A stretch of 64,000 bases of DNA from Flavobacteriales bacterium (GTDB taxonomy: Bacteria > Bacteroidota > Bacteroidia > Flavobacteriales_F > PHOS-HE28). The position numbers were made by a program, and so were the translations under genes. Below the pieces are notes generated by a model that ran no database searches, had not been told where the DNA came from, and was given only the letters and a program-made list of their open reading frames with translations. Positions 1-8,157 of this stretch are shown here, piece by piece. Location: positions 620,001-684,000 of the forward strand of contig JADJQW010000002.1 of the NCBI GenBank assembly GCA_016712535.1. Reading direction: 5' to 3'. Numbering within the stretch: position 1 is the first letter of the stretch; each line of letters begins with the position of its first letter.

Positions 1-1986
1 GGCGCGAGCAGCTACGCCTGGGATTATGGGGATGGCCTGCAGAGCGATACCTCGGCCACGGTCCATGGGCACACGTGGTACAACTTCCCCGGTCCTGGTA
101 CGATCTCTTATCCGGTGAGCCTCACGGCCATGACCGATCATGGCTGCACCAGCACGGCTACGGCTAATGTGCAGGTGCATCCGCAAGTGACGGCGGGCTT
201 CGTTCAGCCCCCTGATGGCTGCGCCCCGCATGCAGCGAGCTTCATCAATACAAGCACTGGTGCGAGCAGCTACCAGTGGAGCTTCGGCGATCTGCAGGTC
301 AGCACTGCTACTTCCCCGCAGCACACCTATTTCAATCAAGGATTGAACGATGCCGCGTTCAACGCCCAGTTGATCGCGACCTCCGCCTTCGGGTGCAGCG
401 ATACCATCGCAGCGCCGATCCTGGTGCATCCGCAGCCGATCGCGCAATTCATCCCCGGCGTGCTCAATGGCTGTCAGCCGCTGAACGTGCCCTTCCAGGA
501 CCTCACGATCGGTGCGGTGGCCTCGCAATGGAGCTTCGGCGATGGCAGCGCGCTCGATACCGTGCCCGGCAATCAATCGCACAGCTATGCGCACGCGAGC
601 GCTGTCCCGGTCGCCTTCAACCCCCAGCTGATCGCGACGAACGGCTTCGGCTGCAGCGATACTTCGTCCGCGGCGATCGATGTCTACCCGGCGATCACTG
701 CAGCATTCAGCGTTGTCGCCACCGGCTGCTCGCCGCTCACCGTGCAGCCGCAGAACTTCAGCACGGGCGCGAGCAGCTACCAGTGGGACATGGGTGATGG
801 CATCACGCTGGTGGGCAGCAACCCTGCGCATACGTATGTGAACACGACTGCGGTGGACCAGATGCGCACCATCACGCTCACCGCCACTTCGCCCTATGGC
901 TGCATCAGCGTCGCGCAGCAAGCAGTGGTTGTTTCGCCCGTGCCGCAGGCCGCCTTCATGGCCACGCCCTTCACGCAGCAGTTCCCCGATGCCACGGTAG
1001 CACTGAACAACACCAGCAGTCCCGGCAATTGGATGCACAGCTGGGATTTCGGTGACGGCAGCGCATCGGGCCTGCAACAGCCCGGCACGCACACCTATGT
1101 CACCTGGGGCACCTTCACCATCACTTTGGTGGTGAGCGGCACCACCTGCTCAGACACGGCCACTCAGCAGGTTACCATCACGCCACCGCTGCCTACCGTG
1201 AGCTTCATCGGGCAAGGCGAGGGCTGCGCACCGCTGACGGTCAACTTCACGAATACGAGCCTACTGGCGCAGAGCTACCAATGGAACTTCGGGGATGGCG
1301 GCACCAGCACGGCCGATAACCCCACCTACATCTACAACGTACCAGGGGTCTATTCCGTGACCCTCACCGCATTCGGCGTGGGAGGCGCGGTGAACACCAT
1401 GACCAAAGTGGACAGCATCGTCGTACGGCCGAGGGCGAACGCCTTCTTCGTGCTGCAACCCACCACGGTGATCGTGCCTTCGCAGCCGGTCTTCACATAC
1501 AACCTGAGCGCGAATGCCGATCAATTCACCTGGGACTTCGGCGATGGCACCACCAGCAACGCGTTCAACCCCACGCACTACTACCAGCAGGCAGGCACCT
1601 TCGACGTGATGTTGATCGCCGACAATCAATGGAACTGCCCCGACACCTTCACGGTTGTCGGCGCTACCACAGGGGAGGCAAGCGGCGACCTTGAGTTCCC
1701 CAATGCCTTCACGCCCGGCAGCGGACCGACCGACGGCCAGTACGACCCCATGGGCTATGACAATGACCACTTCTTCCCGAAGTACGAAGGTGTGGAGCGC
1801 TACCGCCTGGAGGTCTTCAACAGGTGGGGCGAGCTGGTCTTCGTGAGCGAGGATGTGCGGCGCGGCTGGGACGGCTGGTACAAAGGCGCACCCGCCAAGC
1901 AGGATGTCTATGTCTGGAAATGCAGCGCAACCTTCAGCGATGGCCGGGAAGCCGTACTGAAGGGTGACGTCACCCTTTTACGTTGA
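1..1986 (+). CDS. PKD-repeat surface protein with gliding-motility C-terminal (CHU_C) domain, 5' partial
   Basis: The reading frame is open from the first base, so the N-terminus lies outside the window; 661 residues are visible. The protein is a string of PKD-like domains with a repeating core (SYQWSFGDG and variants such as FTWDFGDGT), spaced roughly 80-90 residues. The last ~95 residues (from EFPNAFTPGSG through FNRWGELVF to the final LLR) match the CHU_C / gliding motility-associated C-terminal module, a type-B T9SS export and anchoring signal. Family knowledge: such proteins are secreted through the T9SS and displayed on the surface as adhesins. The stop lies 3 bp before the next start, so it heads an operon with a TPR-PD40 protein and a PorP/SprF protein. 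Specific ligand unknown. Confidence 0.9.
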   Translation, partial: GASSYAWDYGDGLQSDTSATVHGHTWYNFPGPGTISYPVSLTAMTDHGCTSTATANVQVHPQVTAGFVQPPDGCAPHAASFINTSTGASSYQWSFGDLQVSTATSPQHTYFNQGLNDAAFNAQLIATSAFGCSDTIAAPILVHPQPIAQFIPGVLNGCQPLNVPFQDLTIGAVASQWSFGDGSALDTVPGNQSHSYAHASAVPVAFNPQLIATNGFGCSDTSSAAIDVYPAITAAFSVVATGCSPLTVQPQNFSTGASSYQWDMGDGITLVGSNPAHTYVNTTAVDQMRTITLTATSPYGCISVAQQAVVVSPVPQAAFMATPFTQQFPDATVALNNTSSPGNWMHSWDFGDGSASGLQQPGTHTYVTWGTFTITLVVSGTTCSDTATQQVTITPPLPTVSFIGQGEGCAPLTVNFTNTSLLAQSYQWNFGDGGTSTADNPTYIYNVPGVYSVTLTAFGVGGAVNTMTKVDSIVVRPRANAFFVLQPTTVIVPSQPVFTYNLSANADQFTWDFGDGTTSNAFNPTHYYQQAGTFDVMLIADNQWNCPDTFTVVGATTGEASGDLEFPNAFTPGSGPTDGQYDPMGYDNDHFFPKYEGVERYRLEVFNRWGELVFVSEDVRRGWDGWYKGAPAKQDVYVWKCSATFSDGREAVLKGDVTLLR

Positions 1987-1989
1987 ACC

Positions 1990-3573
1990 ATGGAACGCAA
2001 ACTCTCCACGCTCATCGCCGTATCGATCGCCGCTGGCGCTTTCGCTCAAGCGGGCTACAAGCGGCCGCACAACCAGATGCTTGATGAAGCCAAGGCGCAC
2101 TTGGCCGCTGAGGACTATGGCGAGGCCGCACGTTTGTACAAGAAGCTGCTCCCAGTCGATACCGCCTTCGTGGAGGTGTACTACGAGTATGGCGTTTGCC
2201 TGGCGAATCTGCCTGGCCAGCGGGACAAATCGGTGCCGCATTTGGAGCGTGCCGTGCGCGGCGGTCATACTGAAGCGCATCATGAATTGGCCTTGCAGCG
2301 CCATCGCCAGCAACGCTTCGATGAAGCCGCCGATCTCTTGCATCGCTACAAGCAGCTCAATTACCGCATGGTGAAGGACACGGAAGTCGAACGCCTGATC
2401 ACCATGGCTTCAACCGCGAAGGATCTGGTGAAGCGGCCCATCGAGATCGACATACGCAACATGGGCGCCTTGATCAATTCCCCTCAGCACGACTACTGCC
2501 CTTTAGTGACAGCCAATGGCAATACGCTCTATTTCACGAGCCGCCGCGAAGGCACAACGGGCAACCTGAAGGACCCTACGGGTCAGTGGCTGGAGGACAT
2601 CTATGTGGCGAAGCGCATCGACGAGGTGTGGACCAACGCAGTGAACGCAGGCGCTCCGCTCAATACCAATACGCACGATGCTACTGTGGGCCTCGCCCCC
2701 GATGGGAGCAGCATGATCGTCTATCATACCAGCCAGGACCTCGTTGCAGGTGATCTCTTCGAAACGCGCTTGCACGCAGGCAAATGGCAGGCTCCGGTGC
2801 TCATGACGGCTCAGATCAACAGCAAGCACCACGAGCCTAGCGCCAGTATCGCGCCAGGCGGAGATGAGATCTATTTCACCAGTGACCGTCCGGGCGGATT
2901 CGGCGGCCGCGACCTATACCGCATCCGTCGCCTGCCCACCGGCGAATGGAGCCTTCCGCTCAACCTGGGCCCGCAGATCAACACCGCCTTCGACGAGGAC
3001 GCTCCTTTCATGCACAGCGATGGCATCACGCTGTTCTTCAGCAGCAAAGGCCATGGCACCATGGGAGGCTATGACATCTTCAAGGCTACCCTCACGGATC
3101 CTGACATGAACGGTTGGGGCCTGCCCGAGAACATGGGCTATCCCCTGAACACCGTTAACGATGACATCTACTTCTGCCTGAGCGAGGATGGATACACGGG
3201 CTATTTCAGCAGCGAGCGTCCCGGCGGCTTGGGCATGCAGGACATCTACCAGGCCGTTTTCCCAGGCAGTCAGCTGAATTACGTGGTGGCCCGTGGCGTA
3301 GTTGCTGATGCGAATGATGAGCCATTGAAGGCGCGCCTCCTGGTCACCGATGAAATGGGTGACGAGGTGGTGGGCGTGTTCAATACCAACGAGGCCACTG
3401 GCCGCTACATCATGGTTCTCGACCCTGGTCAGAAATACAACCTGAGCGTGGATGCACCCGGTTACGCCATTCACCGCGCGGTGATCACGGCCAAGCCTAC
3501 TGACATCGACGGCCGCGAAATGGCGCTCGATATCCAATTGGAGCGCGACGCATCGGTGCAGCGGATGAAGTAA
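1990..3573 (+). CDS. TPR / PD40 beta-propeller protein with carboxypeptidase-regulatory-like C-terminus
   Basis: 527 aa. Residues 1-19 form a signal peptide (ends AGAFAQ). Residues ~25-135 look like TPR helices (AEDYGEAARLYKKLLP). Residues ~155-430 carry WD40-like PD40 blades with the repeated signature LYFTS/IYFTSDRPGG. Residues ~435-520 resemble a carboxypeptidase regulatory-like domain. This is the architecture of the OmpA-family proteins next to PorP in Bacteroidota, but it stops before any OmpA peptidoglycan-binding domain, unlike the 726-aa relative at 20392-22572. It lies between the CHU_C adhesin (3 bp upstream) and PorP (1 bp downstream), suggesting a periplasmic or envelope accessory role for that adhesin; the role is inferred. 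Confidence 0.85.
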   Translation: MERKLSTLIAVSIAAGAFAQAGYKRPHNQMLDEAKAHLAAEDYGEAARLYKKLLPVDTAFVEVYYEYGVCLANLPGQRDKSVPHLERAVRGGHTEAHHELALQRHRQQRFDEAADLLHRYKQLNYRMVKDTEVERLITMASTAKDLVKRPIEIDIRNMGALINSPQHDYCPLVTANGNTLYFTSRREGTTGNLKDPTGQWLEDIYVAKRIDEVWTNAVNAGAPLNTNTHDATVGLAPDGSSMIVYHTSQDLVAGDLFETRLHAGKWQAPVLMTAQINSKHHEPSASIAPGGDEIYFTSDRPGGFGGRDLYRIRRLPTGEWSLPLNLGPQINTAFDEDAPFMHSDGITLFFSSKGHGTMGGYDIFKATLTDPDMNGWGLPENMGYPLNTVNDDIYFCLSEDGYTGYFSSERPGGLGMQDIYQAVFPGSQLNYVVARGVVADANDEPLKARLLVTDEMGDEVVGVFNTNEATGRYIMVLDPGQKYNLSVDAPGYAIHRAVITAKPTDIDGREMALDIQLERDASVQRMK

Positions 3574-3574
3574 C

Positions 3575-4579
3575 ATGAATGGGCTGCGCACGAGAGCAAC
3601 GCTGTCCGGGCTGCTTGCGGCGATTGCGCTGACGGCCCAGGATGCGCAGTTCTCTCAGTTCTACGCGATTCCGACTTTCGTGAGCCCGGCATTCGCCGGC
3701 ACCGGCCTTCAAACGCGCATGGGCCTTGCGGTGCGCGACCAATGGCCTGCATTCCCGGGCGCTTTCGTCAGCAGCAACTTCGCGGTCGACCATTACATGC
3801 CCGGTGTGAATAGCGGTGTCGGCCTGCTGGTCTCGCACGATAGGGCAGGCAGCGGGGCCTTGCGTTACAGCAGCGTCACCGGGCAATACGCCTATGAGAT
3901 CGAACTGAAGCGGAAGGTCTTCCTGAGGCCCGCCCTGCAGATCGGCTGGGCCAACCATGCCGTCGATTACTCGAAGCTCGTCTTCGGTGACCAGCTCGCG
4001 CGAGGCGGGAGCGTGGGAACTTACGAGTACCTCAATGGCGCCAGCGTCAACTACGCTGATTTCGGCGGAGGGCTGCTCTATTTCACGCCGAAGTATTGGC
4101 TGGGCACTGCTTTCCATCACCTCAACCGCCCGAACCAGTCGCTGCTCGGCAATGAGACGCGCATGCCCATCAAGTTCAGCATGCACGGCGGATGGCGAAC
4201 CACTTTCCGCACCCCCATCATCAAGGAGCACCCGCAGAGCCTCGTGCTCGCCTTCAACTACAGGGCTCAAGCGAAGTATGACCAGCTCGACATCGGCGGC
4301 TATTTCGAGAGGGCTCCGTTCTATGCGGGCCTTTGGTACCGGGGTATCCCGCTGCTGAAGCGCTATGCACCCGGGTATGCCAACCGTGATGCGCTGGCTT
4401 TCCTAGGCGGTGTCATCGTGAATGACCTGCGTATCGGATACAGCTACGACCTCACCGTTTCCCGCTTAGCTGGACAGAGCGGCGGCGCGCATGAGATCAC
4501 CTTGGGATACGAGATGGCCTCGCGCGGACGGAAGCGCAGCATGAGCCGGCGGCGCGTGGTGCCATGCGCGAAGTTCTAG
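3575..4579 (+). CDS. PorP/SprF family type IX secretion membrane protein
   Basis: 334 aa. The N-terminus has a signal peptide followed by the family hallmark QDAQFSQFYAIPTFVSPAFAGT (here ending in AFAGTG), then an alternating outer-membrane beta-barrel pattern. The end of the barrel has the typical run (DLRIGYSYDLTVS, then GGAHEITLGY). Family knowledge: SprF is required for secretion and anchoring of the co-encoded SprB adhesin, and PorP family members pair with CHU_C-type cargo. Start ATG is 1 bp after the preceding stop, indicating translation from the same operon. The last ~20 residues are basic. It ends convergently with the ABC-F gene. Confidence 0.93.
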   Translation: MNGLRTRATLSGLLAAIALTAQDAQFSQFYAIPTFVSPAFAGTGLQTRMGLAVRDQWPAFPGAFVSSNFAVDHYMPGVNSGVGLLVSHDRAGSGALRYSSVTGQYAYEIELKRKVFLRPALQIGWANHAVDYSKLVFGDQLARGGSVGTYEYLNGASVNYADFGGGLLYFTPKYWLGTAFHHLNRPNQSLLGNETRMPIKFSMHGGWRTTFRTPIIKEHPQSLVLAFNYRAQAKYDQLDIGGYFERAPFYAGLWYRGIPLLKRYAPGYANRDALAFLGGVIVNDLRIGYSYDLTVSRLAGQSGGAHEITLGYEMASRGRKRSMSRRRVVPCAKF

Positions 4580-4585
4580 CCAAGC

Positions 4586-4682
4586 GAGGTTGGGGTTCGT
4601 GGTCGGCGCGCTGACTGCCGCGCTGGTTGGGAATTGGAGGTTGTCGGGCCGCACAACCCCCAGCCAGCTCCTGAATCAACCT
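4586..4682. repeat. GGTTGA-type heptamer inverted repeat between convergent genes
   Basis: This 100-bp gap holds degenerate 7-bp units in opposite orientations. On the plus side are GGTTGGG (4588-4594), CTGGTTG (4623-4629) and GAGGTTG (4637-4643). On the other side, read on the minus strand, are GGGTTGA and AGGTTGA beginning inside the TGA stop of the ABC-F gene (4683-4685). A short hairpin GGTTGT / ACAACC sits at 4639-4658. Member of the heptamer family described in the findings; degenerate, so confidence is moderate. It may also act in 3'-end formation for the two convergent genes. Confidence 0.5.
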
Positions 4683-6590
4683 TCAACCCGCCTTTTCGGA
4701 TAGGATCAACCACCGATCCATCATCCGGTCCAGCTCTGCGATTGCCCTCTCGAGCGCAATGCTCTGCTCCATCATCAGATGGTGGTCGTTTCCGCCTTTG
4801 GCCATGACCTCGAGCAGCTCCTCTTTCCGCGCTTCCAGCTTCGGCATCTCTTTATCGATGCGCGCGAGCTCCAGCTTCTCGGCGTAAGTGAGCCTTTTGC
4901 GCGCGCTTTCATCCGGCGAAGTCACCGCGAGGCCCTGCGCAACGGTCTTGACGCCTTTGTCCGGGCTCTCCTTGCGAGCTGCTCCCGCCCGGGCATTCCG
5001 GGCCTCTCGTAGCTCGGTATAGCTGCCCACCCACTCTTTGATCTTCCCATCGCCTTCGAAGACGAGGAGCTTGGTGCAGAGCTTATCCATGAAGAAACGG
5101 TCGTGGCTCACGATGAGCAGGCAAACGTCCAGATCGGTCAGGAAATCCTCCAATGCATTCAGCGTGGGGATGTCCAGGTCATTGGTGGGCTCGTCGAGGA
5201 TGAGCACGTTGGGATTCCTCATCAGCACCGTGCACAGGTAAAGGCGCCGCCTCTCGCCACCGCTGAGCGTGCTCACGTACTGCCATTGCTGCTCTTTGTC
5301 GAAGAGGAAGCGCTCCAGAAGGCCGGATGCCGTCAGCGTCTTCCCTTTGTTCAACGGGATGATCTCCGCGATGTCGCGCACCACATCGATGATGCGCTTA
5401 TCGTCAGTGAGCTGCAGCCCTTGCTGGCCGAAGGTGCCGAGCATCACCGTATCGCCGATGCTCACGGTGCCCGCATCGGGCGGTGTCCTCATCGCAAGCA
5501 GGTCGAGGAAGGTGCTTTTGCCGATGCCATTCGGGCCCACGATGCCGATGCGGTCGCCACGCTTGAGCGAATAGGAGAAGCCGGTCACGATGGGCTTATA
5601 GGTCTCGGGCTTTCCGCGTTCGCCCCAGCCCTTTGTGAGGTTGCGCACTTCGATCACCTTGCCCCCGAGGCGCTCGGTCTTGACGTCGATCCTCACTTCC
5701 TCGCGTGAGAAGTCGCGCGTGGCATCGGCCTTGATCCGGTCGAAAGCATCCAATCGGCTCTTGCTCTTGGTGCCTCGTGCACGAGGCATTTTACGCACCC
5801 ACTCCAGCTCGCTGCGCATCAGCCCGCGCAAGTGCTGCTGCGTGGCGTCGCGCACCTCATCGAGCAATGCCTTCTTCTCCACGTAGTAGCTGTAGTTGCC
5901 CTTGAATCGCGTGAACTCCCCGAACTCCATCTCGATGATCTCGTCGCAGACGTTATCCAGGAAGTAGCGGTCGTGCGTCACCAGCAGCAGTGTGAGATTG
6001 GGGGCGCTCAGCTCGTCCTCCAACTGCTCGATCATGTGCACGTCCAAGTGGTTCGTCGGCTCATCCAGGATCAGCACATCAGGGGCATGGATGAGCACCT
6101 TTGCCATGGCGAGGCGCTTCTGCTGCCCTCCGCTCAGGGTGTTCACCGGCTGCTCCATGTCCCTTAGGCCGAAGCGGTGCAGCAGCACCTGAACATGGGC
6201 CTCGAAGTCCCAAGCGTTCAGCTCCGACATGCTGTCGATGGCGCGCTGCATGGCTGCGCCCTCCAAGTGGCGGGCAACGGCGTGCTCGTACGCGCGCACC
6301 GCATTCGTCACAGGGTCGTCCTGATCCAGCATCTCATCCACCAGGCTGTGGGTGGCGGTCATGCTCACGCTCTGGTCCAGGTAACCTGCGCGGATCCCCC
6401 GGTTGAAGGTGATGATGCCGCTATCCGGCTTCTCCACGCCGGCGATGCACTTCAACAAGGTGCTCTTGCCCGTGCCATTGCGAGCTACGATCGCCGTCTT
6501 CTGGCCTTTCTCCAACCCGAAGGAGATATCCTGGAAAAGTTGGCGCGGCCCGTAGCGTTTGGCGAGCTTCTCGACGGAGAGGACGTTCAT
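4683..6590 (-). CDS. ABC-F family ATP-binding protein (Uup-like)
   Basis: 635 aa with two ABC ATPase cassettes in one chain and no membrane segments, the ABC-F layout. Cassette 1 has a Walker A ARNGTGKS (residues 36-43), signature LSGGQ (152-156) and Walker B with DEPTNHLD (~175-183). Cassette 2 has GPNGIGKS, signature LSGGE and DEPTNDLD. The C-terminal ~90 residues (from about 550) are charged and helical, like the Uup coiled-coil domain. Family knowledge: ABC-F proteins act on ribosomes or, for Uup, on nucleic-acid/ribosome-associated processes; exact role not deducible. Start ATG at 6588-6590 is divergent from the GluQ-RS-like gene. Confidence 0.9.
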   Translation of the reverse strand: MNVLSVEKLAKRYGPRQLFQDISFGLEKGQKTAIVARNGTGKSTLLKCIAGVEKPDSGIITFNRGIRAGYLDQSVSMTATHSLVDEMLDQDDPVTNAVRAYEHAVARHLEGAAMQRAIDSMSELNAWDFEAHVQVLLHRFGLRDMEQPVNTLSGGQQKRLAMAKVLIHAPDVLILDEPTNHLDVHMIEQLEDELSAPNLTLLLVTHDRYFLDNVCDEIIEMEFGEFTRFKGNYSYYVEKKALLDEVRDATQQHLRGLMRSELEWVRKMPRARGTKSKSRLDAFDRIKADATRDFSREEVRIDVKTERLGGKVIEVRNLTKGWGERGKPETYKPIVTGFSYSLKRGDRIGIVGPNGIGKSTFLDLLAMRTPPDAGTVSIGDTVMLGTFGQQGLQLTDDKRIIDVVRDIAEIIPLNKGKTLTASGLLERFLFDKEQQWQYVSTLSGGERRRLYLCTVLMRNPNVLILDEPTNDLDIPTLNALEDFLTDLDVCLLIVSHDRFFMDKLCTKLLVFEGDGKIKEWVGSYTELREARNARAGAARKESPDKGVKTVAQGLAVTSPDESARKRLTYAEKLELARIDKEMPKLEARKEELLEVMAKGGNDHHLMMEQSIALERAIAELDRMMDRWLILSEKAG

Positions 6591-6672
6591 GGGGAGGCGG
6601 GGGCGGAAGGGCGCGAAGGTCGGGCATCACATGGCAAGAGCCGTCCTAAGCCATGGCATCTACGTTTGCGGC

Positions 6673-7522
6673 ATGCCTCGCACGCGCATCGCCCCCACGC
6701 CGAGCGGCTTGCTCCATGCGGGCAACGCCATCAATTTCCTCGATCACTGAAGAAATCGCGCATGGCATCGGCGCCAGCATCCGCCTGCGGATCGATGACC
6801 TTGACGCCGAGCGCATGCGGCCCACTTTCGTGGCGGATGTTTTCGATTCGCTCAGGTGGCTCGGCATCGATTGGCAGGAAGGCCCACGCGAAGCGGCGGA
6901 TCACGAGCGCAACTTCTCCCAGCATGGCCGCAGCGGCCGCTACCTGGAGCAGATCGATTTGCTGAAGGAGCAGGGCGATCTCTATCCCTGCACATGCTCT
7001 CGTGCTGAGCATCGCAATGGCCGGTGCCCCTGCCGGAGCAAGTCCCTGCGCTTCGATGACCCGCGTGCCGCGTGGAGGCTCCGATTGCCGCAAGATGCGG
7101 AGGTGTGCATCATCGACCTTTTCGGCATGGAGCGTTGGCTGCGTCCCGCTGAGTCCATGCCCGATCCCGTGCTGCGCCAGCGAGCCGAGCTTGGGGCACG
7201 GCCTGCGTACCAGATCGCCTCGCTGATCGATGATGCCGATCACGGCATCACGCATATCATCCGGGGCAGCGATTTGCTTCCTTCATCGGTTTGCCAGCTC
7301 TACCTCGCGGAGCGGCTTGGTCTGGTGTCCTTTCAACAAGCGGTGTTCCTCCATCATCCGCTCATCACTGATGGCGCAGGCGCCAAGCTCTCGAAGAGCG
7401 CAGGCGCTGCATCCCTGAAAGCGATGCGCGCCAAGGGTCAAGGCCCCGGTGGGTTGCGTGATCAGGCAAGGGGCCTGCTTCAAGCAATGCGCGAGGAGGC
7501 GGATCAGAGCTCGGTGCCGTAG
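6673..7522 (+). pseudogene. Glutamyl-Q-tRNA(Asp)-synthetase-like gene with an apparent frameshift
   Basis: Two overlapping frames together encode one class I Glx-tRNA synthetase catalytic core. The first frame starts at ATG 6673 (MPRTRIAPTPSG then LHAGN, the HIGH-like motif) and stops at TGA 6748-6750. The second, shifted +1, continues from about 6743 with ITEEIAHGIG and LRIDDLD. It includes a Cys cluster (CTC...CPC, zinc-like), GITHIIRGSDLL and KLSKS (the KMSKS motif). Joined length is ~283 aa, the GluQ-RS size, without an anticodon-binding domain. Removing one base near 6742 restores the frame. Either a genuine pseudogene, a sequencing/assembly indel or recoding. Family knowledge: GluQ-RS glutamylates queuosine of tRNA-Asp. 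Its 3' end overlaps the convergent lipoprotein gene by 19 bp. Confidence 0.8.
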
Positions 7523-8130
7523 CGAACGATGCTCATGATCGTGAGCAGCGCAGCGAATACGCCGATGAGCAGCGCGGCGATCGCGAAGCCCTTGCCGGCC
7601 TGCTCGCGCCTGCGGATGCGCTTGATGCTCCAGCCGGCAAGGACCAGGGTGAGCACGATTGCGCCAATGAGCAGCCAGAGGTTGGTGCCGAAGCCCAGCA
7701 CGATGGCGCTCACGCCTGAGGCGAATGCAGGCACGGCCAAGGCATTCCACTTCTTGCGGGGCATGATGTTCTCGTCCTCTTCCTGCCGGATGACCGGCTT
7801 GAGGGCGGTTGGTAAGCCGGTCAGTTGCGTGCGCCGGACGGCTTCCTTGATGGCGCGTTGATCGGCAAGGGTCGCGGTGAACGGAGGTGCCGGCGTCGCA
7901 GCGGCCGTGATCGGAGCCCGTTCCTCAACCGTGGGTGCTAAGACCGGAAGATTCGCATGGCGGGATTCCAGATCGCGGATCCGTGTCCGCGGCTCCCTTC
8001 GCCGGGCATCCAGATCGATATGCCATCCGTTCGAATGCCTGCGATGCTGGATGCGCCGCTCTTGTACGGTGCTGCGCGAGCCACTGCAGGCCATGAGCAG
8101 GAGAACTGAGAAGAGCATGACCGTGCGCAT
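7504..8130 (-). CDS. Lipoprotein with DUF4190-like two-helix membrane domain
   Basis: 208 aa. The N-terminus is a lipoprotein signal with lipobox LMAC (cysteine at residue 15). A polar, Arg-rich linker (~20-120) is followed by two hydrophobic helices (about 130-165 and 180-205) joined by IKRIRRREQAGKG. This spacing and the KGFAIAALLIG stretch resemble DUF4190-type proteins, where two helices flank a basic loop. No enzymatic motif seen. The gene is convergent with the GluQ-RS-like gene and stands alone. Function unknown; lipidation plus membrane helices is unusual but common in short Bacteroidota proteins. Confidence 0.7.
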   Translation of the reverse strand: MRTVMLFSVLLLMACSGSRSTVQERRIQHRRHSNGWHIDLDARRREPRTRIRDLESRHANLPVLAPTVEERAPITAAATPAPPFTATLADQRAIKEAVRRTQLTGLPTALKPVIRQEEDENIMPRKKWNALAVPAFASGVSAIVLGFGTNLWLLIGAIVLTLVLAGWSIKRIRRREQAGKGFAIAALLIGVFAALLTIMSIVRYGTEL

Positions 8131-8157
8131 GCAGCGAATGTACCCGGCTTGAGCGGC

